A stretch of DNA of 64,000 bases from NCBI GenBank assembly GCA_001643675.2, contig LSRY02000005.1, forward strand, positions 436,501 through 500,500, given 5' to 3'. The notes under the pieces are model-generated. The model was given only the letters and a program-made list of their open reading frames with translations, had not been told where the DNA came from and made no database searches. The translations under genes and the position numbers were made by a program. The first letter of the stretch is position 1. Each line of letters begins with the position of its first letter. Of the stretch, positions 44,618-54,878 are shown in pieces. The stretch comes from Monocercomonoides exilis. Its lineage: Eukaryota > Preaxostyla > Oxymonadida > Polymastigidae.

Positions 44618-47488
44618 TCATCTTTCCCCTCTTCCTTCTATTGTCTTGAAGAATTTATAAGGAATTTCAAGCTTCGAAATATCAGCCCATTTTTCAATAT
44701 TGATTGTTGAATCTCCTCCTAAATAATATCGACGGACGCACTTTCCAGCAATTCTTCAATTTTCACCGCTCTTCTGTATGTTTTTTTTTTAATGCATGAA
44801 TACAATTATCGCTGAATTCTTTGTGGTTATCCCTCGATGCTCGAAACACATTTGAAATAAAGCCAAAATGCCTAACAAATAATTCTTTCCACGAATTGCA
44901 ATGGATTAAGTGCAAAAGCAACATACCATCGGTAGAAAACCCGGTCGTTAGTGGAAAACCCGGTAGTTGGTTATTCGAAATTGTCAATTTTTTCAACGTA
45001 AAAGTCATCTCAATTAATTTAAAACATTTTCATTTTTGTTTTGAAAGGTGTTTGTGATAAAATATTTAATGATTGAAGAAAAAATTTTTAGAAATTTGGA
45101 GAGAAAATTATTTACTTTCATTTGATCAAAACCATTAAAATATGAAAAGCGTTCCAAAAAAGCAGCTACAGCGTGTAGTTCATGTCTGCCAATAATATTT
45201 CATTAAGCAATTAATAACAAATTATATTTTTCTTACTATACATCAATTTTTTTAGTGAACGAGTCCACAAACTACATGTTTTGATTGGGGCGTGCTTTTT
45301 GGTTGCAGGCTTTCCAGAAGAAATGTTACGGTTTGTTATTTTTTTGTACCATGTTTATTTTTTTATAATTTGCGATGTAATTAATTAAATTCTTTAAAAG
45401 AAAATGTTTATAGCAATATTGTTCGACGTGAGTATTTTTGAAGTTTATGAGTGTTCAATTTGTGTAACAGTGGATGATACTTTGGTTTTGAATTACCAAT
45501 ACTAACTTCTAATTGTAATTAAAATTGTGATTTGTTTAAATAAGAATTGATTGTTAATTTTGAAAAATATTATCATTTGTTCTTTCTTCAATTCTTTTTA
45601 TATACAATTATTTTTCTTGTTTTGTTATTAAATTTCTTGAATTCAAACCCAATACATTATTCCTATTGATTTTTTATCTCAAAATTCTTTTTTGTCACAT
45701 AAATATAAGATAAATGTATTTGTTTCATTTTTTTTCAGTTTTTTTTCTACGATTACTTTAATCATTCATATATTTGTTTTCATAGATATTCGAATGTATA
45801 TGAGTGAAATGAACTTTAGAAATAATTACTAAAATTATTCATACTTTTATAGTTTCATTAAATTATTCGATAAAAATGAAAAATGAGATTCTTTTTTTAA
45901 AAGTCAAAAAAATGTGAACAATTGTTATGATGTTATATGCAATTCATGATAAAATGAAAATATATTATGAAGAAACAATATTCGTTTATATTTTTAATAA
46001 TACAAGTTATCGAAGAAAAAAACTGAAAAAAATGAAACAAATACATTTATCTTATATTTATGTGACAAAAAGAATTTTGAGATAAAAAATCAATAGGAAT
46101 AATGTATTGGGTTTGAATTCAAGAAATTTAATAACAAAACAAGAAAAATAATTGTATATAAAAAGAATTGAAGAAAGAACAAATGATAATATTTTTCAAA
46201 ATTAACAATCAATTCTTATTTAAACAAATCACAATTTTAATTACAATTAGAAGTTAGTATTGGTAATTCAAAACCAAAGTATCATCCACTGTTACACAAA
46301 TTGAACACTCATAAACTTCAAAAATACTCACGTCGAACAATATTGCTATAAACATTTTCTTTTAAAGAATTTAATTAATTACATCGCAAATTATAAAAAA
46401 ATAAACATGGTACAAAAAAATAACAAACCGTAACATTTCTTCTGGAAAGCCTGCAACCAAAAAGCACGCCCCAATCAAAACATGTAGTTTGTGGACTCGT
46501 TCACTAAAAAAATTGATGTATAGTAAGAAAAATATAATTTGTTATTAATTGCTTAATGAAATATTATTGGCAGACATGAACTACACGCTGTAGCTGCTTT
46601 TTTGGAACGCTTTTCATATTTTAATGGTTTTGATCAAATGAAAGTAAATAATTTTCTCTCCAAATTTCTAAAAATTTTTTCTTCAATCATTAAATATTTT
46701 ATCACAAACACCTTTCAAAACAAAAATGAAAATGTTTTAAATTAATTGAGATGACTTTTACGTTGAAAAAAATTGACAATTTCGAATAACCAACTACCGG
46801 GTTTTCCACTAACGACCGGGTTTTCTACCGATGGTATTTTTCCATCTCTTCAAAAAAATTTCCTCATCAGTTTTTCGTTTCTTTCCTCTTCAATCTCTCT
46901 CTTTCCTTCTATATTTCTATTCAGCTCATCCAATTCTCTTTCCGATTCTCTCGCAAAATGCAGATCGTTCACGATGCCTTTTTCCAAGCCGTATGTTATA
47001 TTAAATCAGTTCATCGTAAAACTCCTAGCAGAATGATGTATTAGTCTTGTCAAATTGATGAGTTCATGATAATGTTGGATTATCTCTTTGAATTCATTCA
47101 AAAACAGTTCCTCTGACATTTTCTAATGAAAAAAAGAAATAAAAGTCAGTTTATAAAAAAATGGCACAAAAATATTTCAAAATTGATATTCAAAGTTGTT
47201 CAATGAAAGCAATACCATTACTCCTTCTTCGTTTGTTTTTTCACTTTCCGCTATCTTTAATAAAGCTTTAAGAAAGAAAGGCACACTTACTGATATCAAT
47301 TTCGAATTCAACCTGTTGTGAAGCAAAAGACAGCATTTGCATAGATTAATAAGCTTCTTTTCATTCTTTTCTTTCTTTTTTTGTCTTCACCAATGATCAT
47401 GTCCTCAAATTTTGCTTTCGTAATAAAAAAATCATTTTATTCATTCCATAACTTTTTCAAAATTTTGCAAAATCCCTTTGGCTTTACC
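44618..47488 (-). pseudogene. Broken multi-exon cargo gene, helical charged protein, disrupted by palindrome
   Basis: Minus-strand pieces join in phase: part ending 47488 (IFIEKFNLA), 47216-47414, 47023-47122 (MSEELFLNEFKEIIQHYHEL), 46837-46977 (SERELDELNRNIEGKREIEE). After the 1.9-kb palindrome the text resumes at 44923 (HFGFISNVFRASRDNHKEF), with a possible last piece ending at 44618 (STINIEKWADISKLEIPYKF). Introns have donors GTAAAG, GTATTG and GTTTTA. At least two one-base frame breaks fall in homopolymers (A7 near 47375, T7 near 46853), and the join after about 44780 is also out of frame. The protein would be helical and charged; no family recognised. An acidic exon-like piece near 47640-47673 (FELEDFDDEDH) may belong to it or to another gene. 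The breaks may be real decay or assembly error. Confidence 0.45.
44926..46834. mobile_element. Giant palindromic (foldback) DNA element, TA-flanked, nested in hAT
   Basis: Two near-identical inverted arms of about 825 bases (44926 to about 45751, and about 46011 to 46834) surround a spacer of about 260 bases. Ends are CCATCGGTAGAAAACCCGGT and its complement, flanked by TA (44924-44925 and 46835-46836). A short direct repeat (GAAAACCCGGT twice) lies within the outermost 40 bases of each arm. No open frame of note lies inside. It interrupts the minus-strand cargo gene. The size and TA target suggest a non-autonomous foldback element mobilised by a TA-target transposase, not encoded here. Confidence 0.8.
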
Positions 47489-48077
47489 AGCCAAGTTGAA
47501 TTTCTCAATGAAAATTTCTCTTCTTCTATAATTCAATTCAAATTGCAGAACAGATCGATAGAATAAATTGATTCCAATTTTTTTGAATTATTTCACAATC
47601 ATTTCATTTATTTCTAAAGTTTTCTGTTAATGATCTTCATCATCGAAATCTTCCAGTTCAAAAAGCATTTCTGCAAAAAAAAAAAAAAAAAAATAAAAAT
47701 GGAGATTTCAATGAATTAAAATTCAAAAAGATCAACAACTTCACACAGCAAAATTATCATGTGGTGTTCAATTTCCGTGCTTTCTAGATGAAATAACAAA
47801 TTGAAGACAACTCAACTATCATTAATTTTGTTGAACAAAAAAAAGTTGAAAGATATGTTTTGAAACAACACAATCAAAAATTATCGATGATCATACCAAT
47901 GTTCATTCATTCCATTGAGCTTTTGCGCCTTTTCTTTGAATGGAACAAAAGAATGATTTGATTTGTTTCAAATTCAAATAATTGTGGGACATATTGATCA
48001 AATGGCAATTTTCAAAAACATGTCAAATGAATCCTTATATATGTATATATTTTTCTTTTGCTTTTGTAATAATTTCT

Positions 48078-48088
48078 TTTATTTTATT

Positions 48089-48155
<67 letters not shown>

Positions 48156-48178
48156 TTTTTTTATTTTTTTTTTTTTTG
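48078..48178. repeat. (TTTA)n simple repeat with T-rich end
   Basis: About 90 bases of ATTT tetranucleotide repeat followed by a T run, close to the right end of the hAT. The open frames over it are repeats of Phe-Ile-Tyr-Leu only and are not genes. Confidence 0.9.
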
Positions 48179-48236
48179 TAAGGTGGAAAACTTGTGACGG
48201 ACGTGACAAACTTTTTTTTCACGTCACCCAGGCTTA

Positions 48237-48244
48237 GTTAGAAT
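48237..48244. repeat. 8-bp target-site duplication, right copy (GTTAGAAT)
   Basis: Identical to the octamer at 40004-40011; together they define the hAT insertion site. Confidence 0.9.
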
Positions 48245-48440
48245 TATAATAATACGATTGCAGAAAAAGTTTGGAACTAATCATTGAATTTTTTCATAAA
48301 TGAAAAAATTCTCTCCCATTTTTATTGATTATCCCATTGAGAAAATTTTTTCTATCTAAACTCGAACGAAAGTGAGATTTCAAAAAGGATCAGCCATATA
48401 TGTAATTTTTAAAATCTTTAACTAAAAATATTCATTCGCT

Positions 48441-48441
<1 letters not shown>

Positions 48442-48475
<34 letters not shown>
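48442..48475. repeat. Poly-T tract of 34 bases
   Basis: Uninterrupted T run just outside the outer inverted-repeat element. Its length may be unreliable in the assembly. Confidence 0.9.
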
Positions 48476-48559
48476 CACAATTCATATTTTTTTATTTTTT
48501 TATTGAAGTTGTTTTTTTTTGTAATTTCTAATTCATGAATTGTTTCAGATGATGTATTA

Positions 48560-48920
48560 CAGTTTGCGCAAAAAATACCGGACAAGATCGATTTCTCAAC
48601 AACCGCAAGAGGAATAATTCCGTTTATTTTCCTCAAAAAACGTCTCGTTTATACAAACTCATTTGACATGCAAGAGTTGTATTTTCATGTCGACTGAATA
48701 TTTTAAAAAAATAGTTTTTGAAATTTCGGAGAAACTCAATGTTCTATTTCTCCGAGTTTTTAAATATGATTTTTTTCTGAGCGCAAATGAAGCTGTCCTG
48801 AAAGTCTCGTTTGTCAATTGAGTTTGTATTGAAGAGATATATTTTGAGGAAAGTTAACAGAATTTTTCTTCTTGCAGTTATTGAGATATCGATCTTGTCC
48901 GGTATTTTTTGCGCAAACTG
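48560..48920. mobile_element. 361-bp Tc1/mariner-like MITE
   Basis: Starts CAGTTTGCGCAAAAAATACC and ends with the complement, flanked by TA on both sides (48558-48559 and 48921-48922). The inverted arms match well for about 33 bases (through ACAAGATCGAT) and remain recognisable with scattered differences to about 90 bases. The short centre has no coding sequence. CAGT-starting ends with TA target sites are typical of Tc1/mariner elements. Confidence 0.82.
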
Positions 48921-48922
48921 TA

Positions 48923-51072
48923 TTTCATCATTTCTCAACTGCAATATCAACAGAATTTTACAGTTTGAATCTTTGGGAATAAAACTCTGTAGTGCTTTTA
49001 TTTTGTCAGTCATTTTTTTGAAAATTAAAGCGCTTGAATCATATTTTGTTTCCAAAATTTCGATTAAAACATTTTATTTTTTATTTTATTTCTATTTCTA
49101 TTTTTGTATTTTTCACGATTGTTTTTTTGACTATTTTTTGTGCAAATATTTTTATTCCTAAAAAACAAATGCAAAATTTCAATTTTTTTAATTTTTTATT
49201 AAATTTATAATATTTTTTACCAATGCACCAAAAATAATTCTAATTGAGAATTTTTGCAATAAAAATGACAATTATGAATTTTTTAAAAAAGACACAATTT
49301 CAATATTACATATACATATACTGCAAAGCTAATTAAAAAGCGCAATCCATTTTGCATGATTCTTTGAAAAAATCACTAAACAATTATTTCCGAAATTGGT
49401 TTTTCAAAGAAAAAAATTAATTATAGGTTTTTTATGGTATAAATTTTTTATTTCGAAAAATATCAAAATCCATCGTTTGAAATCGGTTTTTCTATTTTTT
49501 TTCATTGCACTTCATTTTGTGCGTTGATGCAAAAAGTAACAATTTCAAGAAATTTTGAAATTTTTAAAAATGACTGATAATTATCCATTATGGTTTTTTG
49601 AACAAGATTATTTGTGACCTTGATGACAAGATATGTTTTCAAAACCTTGCTTTTTTGTATGTGAGATTTTTCATTTTTTTGTCACACGGGTGATTATTTT
49701 CGAAATTATTACTTTTTTCAGTGAAAACATTATTCAAAGGCTTTTGTTTCAAAAAAGAGATTTTGAATTCAAACGTAAAATTCATCAAAACTGTTTCATT
49801 AACAACTGTTTGAGTTGAAATAAAGATGCAAATATCTTTAATCAACCTTTTCACTTTTCAATGTTCATTTGTCAACATTTAAACCAAAAGAATTAACGAC
49901 AAAAAAAAGTTGTCGAAATATGAATTCAAAAACAATTTGAGAAAAAAAAACAATTAATGAAAAACAACGGTGGACTTTATCAACAACTGTGGGCAGTGGT
50001 GTCATCTCAACAGCAGACGATTATCGTGTTTCAACAATTAGTTTTATTATAAATTCAGCAAGCTTTAACACTTGCTTCTCACAGAAATGAAACATCTTCT
50101 CTTACGATATTTGAAAAAAAGCATTAATGCATTTTTAAAAAAACTCAGAGATAAAAGGTTCTCCAAGATTTTCGAATATAAAATATAAATAAATAAATTG
50201 TAATTTTCTGAATGGATCAAAACATTGCATTAATTTGAGATAATGTTTTTTCTAATGATGATGTTTGATTATTTAATTCATGAATTATTAGAGAAAAAGT
50301 TACGCACTCACAATGAACTCATTTGCATCATTTCCTTAAACAATTTTTGTTTCATTACTATTTGAATAATAATAAGAGTTAAAAACAATAAAAAAAAGAA
50401 TTAAACTAATTAGAAAAACGAAATTCACTAAAATGTAATCACTGTAAATGTATTTATGAATAAAGAATGACTACTGATTGAAATAAATGCTACTATGAAG
50501 TGGATATATGATATACTTTGAGAAATATAATTAACAAGCAATGAAAAATGAACTGAACTACAACTATGATATCATAATAAAACAATACATAATAATAGAT
50601 AATTATATAATAATGACATAATACGCGTTTGGAGCTGGTTTTCTGACTAATTAATACAGTTTCCACTTGTTCTCAACTGAAGCTTTGGTGAATGAAACAA
50701 CAAGATTAGTTGAATCCTCTTTCACTAACAGCGAATATTTCTGCAACAATAGTTCACTAACTCCATAAAAATAACAAACAAAATTCTTTTTAAAACTATG
50801 AACAAAACATTATTGATTGTTTCATATGTACAATCTCTATGAGTTAAACTACTCGAAAACACTCCAAATATGTTAAAGACTCATTAAAGGAAGATAAGTG
50901 ACAATTTCAAAACAATACATCAATGAAGAAACAATTTTTTTTCCAGTGACCATGATATTGAAGAGGCCAAAAATTCACTCTGATATTTGCTAATACGTCA
51001 AAGATATTTCTAAAAACAATAACTACTAAGTTGATCCTAATTGTACAGAAAAAAAGAAGACATCTCATTTGC
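48923..51072. other. Long AT-rich gene-free stretch
   Basis: About 2.1 kb with only short, low-complexity open frames. The last few hundred bases should include the 3' untranslated region of the minus-strand gene ending at 51073. I see no RNA gene or further inverted repeat, although old transposon remnants are likely given the neighbours. Confidence 0.45.
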
Positions 51073-54000
51073 TTATTTCCAACTTTTTTCATTGCCCGTT
51101 GGATCGTGTAAATCTGAATGAGGAGATGAATCTACCAAATTAGGGTCAGTGGACGAGCAGGACGAGGGAGGAGGCGGATGGATGGCAGTGTTTGTAACAG
51201 AAGAGTCTTGAGAAATTGAATGCTGTGAAGAGGATATTAACGCAGCAGAAGCAGGGCTAGACAAACTTGGTTGTGGACTTTGCTCTGCATTGAACGAAAC
51301 TAAATTGTGATTTGATGAGTCATTCTTTAAAGATGCATTTGGAGATGATGGAGTCTCCGTGAAAGATTGCTGTGAAGGCGGTGAGGATTGTAAAGATTGT
51401 AAAGATTGTAAAGATTGTGACTGCCCGCCGAACGAAGAAGCTTCAGCATGGGAATTGTTCGAAACACTTTTTGAGGTCATTTGAGCAGCTGTTGAGCCTC
51501 TCCGACTTCCAGTTCCGAACATGTCAGAGATTGGCAGCATCTGCAAAAAGGAAGAAGGATAGGGAAAAAACGAAGAAGTGACTAAATTATGAGCATCAGC
51601 ATAATCATGTTCGGGTGCAAGGTGGAGTGTTGGGCTATACGAAAATGAGACTAAAGAGGAGTCTGTCAGAGCAAGTGGCGGAGACAGCAATTGAGTGAAA
51701 TACTTCTTGTCGCCTGGCAAAGACGGCGATGAATTCGAAGAAGAGAGCGAGCGGTCTGAGGGTGGAACCAACGCAAACGTGGGTGAATCATATGTCTGCA
51801 CATTCTGAGAAGTGTTGGACAGAGCAAGTTGCGTGGAAGTGATGGGCGATAAGCTCATTGGAAGCCCTAACAACGGACTGCTGGAGAATGTTGGAGAAGT
51901 AAAGTCCTGATCAATTCCTGAGCCATCCATCGGCAATGAAGGGTTCCTAAAGTGCGAAGAAAACAGACTTTTTGTTGTTGTCTCACTCGTTTCTGTTTTT
52001 TGGCTCTTTTTCGGATTGCTGAGTGTTGCAAGCAACTCCATAGTCGAAAAAATGTGCATTTCTTCGCTATCATCTTGCTTTGAAGACTGTGAAGGCGAAG
52101 GATGTGAAGGTGAAGCAGCTGTGCTTCCATCAGGGGACAACTTCAAAGCTAAAGAGTCTTCATGCTGAGAAGTCGAGCCAACAGAACATGATTGAATATT
52201 TGACTGAATGAGCTGTGCCAGCTGTTGAAGTTCGGTTGAGGATAGCGATTTCAAACCTCCTTCAAACAAGGAATGCACATAATTCATATCTTTCCCATCT
52301 TTTTTATCTTTCTCGTCAATCTCATCTTGTTGTTCTTGTGCTAAACTTTCATCATTTTTCTTAAAGCGCTCTTCTTTGCTTCCTTCAGAAAGCAACTGAA
52401 ACGGGACTTGTGTGAATATTGTGCCATTAACCGGATCAAGACTGCCTGTTGTGCTAATGCTGTTCTCTGAAAATGCCATTCCATTTCTCAACTTTGTTGC
52501 CAGAGACTGCGTCTCGTGGCTCAAAGACTGTCTGAAAATGCCATCATCACCAATGCTCCTGTCTCTTGGAGAGGAGATGCTCGAGTCATCAGCTGTGATT
52601 CTGCCACTTGCAAACAACTCAGTGTCTTCTGCAGATGCATCAGCATGTCCCGTTTTGTTGTCTCTATCGCCTTCCAAATCGATTGTTTGAAAAGGAAGCG
52701 AATGCATAAACAAGCGCGGGCTGTATTCGCTAATGTTGCGCATTCCGTTTGCCAATGTGCTGTCCAAAGAATCGCTGCGGATAAAGTCAGAAAAGAACGC
52801 TGATTCTGAAGGGCTTGACAACTGGCCATTGTGCTTATGACTGTTGTCCATACACTGCTTTGTAATAGTTGAGATACTGATGGAATTCTGAAATGACTTA
52901 GAAGAATCTAATAAAGATGCACAAGGAGGAGGAGGTGAAGAAGTGGATGTTGAAGAGGAATTGAAAGAAGAAGAAGAAGATGAGGAGGAGGAAGAAGAAG
53001 AGGAGGAATTATAAGTTGTTGATAATGGAGGTGAAGTTGACGATGGAAATGAAGATGAAGAAAACGAAGAAGAAGGAAATGAAGAACTAGGAAATGAAGA
53101 AGAAGCAGAAGAGGAAGAGGAAGAAGAAGAAGAAGAAGAAGCAGAAGAAGACGCCAATGGTGATATCAGTGGAGACTGTTCTGTGTGATCTGAGGAAGAA
53201 CGTGAGATCCCTGATGCAGCATCAGACGATACATACGATCGAGTGAATGGAGGAAATAAAGACGAATATGAGTCTATGCCAGAAATGCTTCTCCGCACAG
53301 TGCCTGCAGACAGAGGTGTTTTTATATCTACATACTTTACTGCGTCTGAGGCAGGCTGCTTGGAAAGCGAAGGTGGTGGCGGGAGAGGAAGATTCGGCGG
53401 AAATGAAGAAGGGCTGATGTGAGAAGGGCTTTGGTGTGTAGATTGTATAGACAGCAAAGGTTGTATAGGTTGTATAGGTTGTATAGGCTGTGTGGGGTGA
53501 ATGAGTTGATTGGGGTGACTAGAAGGGTGTATGGGTGTATGCTTTGTGAACGTGTTGGTGTATGAGTGATCGGCGGTGGGTGAGAAAGGAGGGGCTGTGT
53601 CTGAATGAGTGGAAGATGCCTTCACACTCGCCAGATTCTGACTCGAAGCGTCGGCTGCTGAAGAAGCGCTGAACGGAGACGGTGCGGACACACTTGGTAT
53701 GGGCGATTGTTCAGGCAGAGGCAGGTTGGGCTCAGCCGACGGCGGCTTGGGCGGAAGAGGAGGGAAAGGGGGTGAAGGGAGGGTTCTTCGGAAAACACAA
53801 GAAGAGGAGGGTGTTGACAAAGACGCCGCCTTCGAGTTTTTCTCTGACGAATAGTGGCTGGCAGCACTGGTCGAGGAATAGTGCGAGAATGAGTCTGAAT
53901 TTGTGTCTGTGTCCTTTTTGCTAGCTGCACCTTGCTTTTGACTCGAAGAGTCGCTCAGATTGAAACTTGGGTGCCTTGTGAAGGAGTGTGGAGAGGTTGT

Positions 54001-54847
54001 ATATGAATGCGAAGAGGCTGATCCGATGAATGAAGAAGAGTTCGTATAAGAAGAAGAAGAAGAAATAGAAGAAATAGAAGAAATAGAAGAAGAAGAAGAT
54101 GATGAGGAGGAGGAGGAGGAAGATGAAGAGGAAGAAGAGATAGAGTTTGGTGACAGCAAAGCAGGTGTAGTTCTGTTTTGTTCAGCTGCTTTGTCTGTGT
54201 CAGGCAGCTCAATTGGATGCGGAGTGGCTGTGTGTTTGTGATACGCAGCTTCGATGGGGGGTGCTGGGAGCGGAGGGAGTGGGAGAGGGAAGGAAGAGGC
54301 GCTGCGTAAAGAAGACGTGCGTTCATTGGGAGCATTCGATACAGAAGAATCTGAAATATTCAGCTGCGTATAAGACGCTGGAAGTAAAGGCTTGTTGTCC
54401 AAAAGCGAGGAAGACTGATTCATTTCATGTGGATGCAACGAAAGACGGTTGTGTGGATAAGGCTCTGCTAATTGCTGGCCATATGGCTGGTTGTATTGGA
54501 GATGAGGGGCACGTGCTTGAGAATAAGCAAATGGCGCAGCAGATGCGAAGGTATTGCTGTTGCTTGCAGGCTGAACGGTGCTGCTTTGATAAATCGATGA
54601 AGACGTGATTGTTGGGAAGGGTAAAGACCCAAGACGAGTTGATTGTGAAGAAGAAGAAGAAGAAGAAGAAGTTGATGATGATGATGAAGACGAAGAAGAA
54701 GAAGAAGATGAAGAAGAAGATGGAGTAGAATAACTGCCTGGAAATATTGATGGATATAAAGAAGTGGTTGCAGAAGAAGAAGAAGAAGAAGAAGAAGAAG
54801 AAGGCAAATGCGCAAGAGATGCCACAGCAGAACTCTGAGGTTTCTGA

Positions 54848-54878
<31 letters not shown>

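Larger units (their letters stand above)
40012..48236 (+). mobile_element. hAT-superfamily DNA transposon, 8,225 bp, with cargo and nested insertion
   Basis: Terminal inverted repeats are TAAGCCTGGGTGACGT (40012-40027, and its complement ending at 48236). The perfect 8-bp duplication GTTAGAAT lies outside both ends. Subterminal regions are rich in GACGT/ACGTCA motifs (40020-40075, 40267-40290, 48193-48225), plausible transposase-binding sites. It contains a five-exon transposase gene (40300-43289), a predicted small gene (43522-44226), a broken minus-strand gene (44618-47488), a giant palindrome (44926-46834), and simple repeats near the right end. It is much longer than a typical 2.5-5 kb autonomous hAT because of the cargo. 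Confidence 0.92.
39770..48398. mobile_element. TA-flanked inverted-repeat element (MITE-like), split by the hAT insertion
   Basis: The left end TATGGCTGATCCTTTTTG (39770 onward) is repeated as its reverse complement ending at 48398, and both ends are flanked by TA (39768-39769 and 48399-48400). The arms agree for 23 bases, differ at two, agree for 16 more, and then show weaker similarity (shared CTCAATGGGA), about 90 bases in all. Removing the hAT and one target duplication leaves about 396 bases. This looks like a non-autonomous TA-target DNA element that served as landing site for the hAT. Confidence 0.75.

Noticed and set aside
48078-48200. Open frames of 70 codons over the TTTA repeat
   Set aside because: Pure simple-repeat translation without coding constraint.
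39768-48400. CRISPR array or prokaryotic mobile island
   Set aside because: Repeats are inverted termini of DNA transposons in intron-bearing eukaryotic DNA; there are no regularly spaced short repeats.
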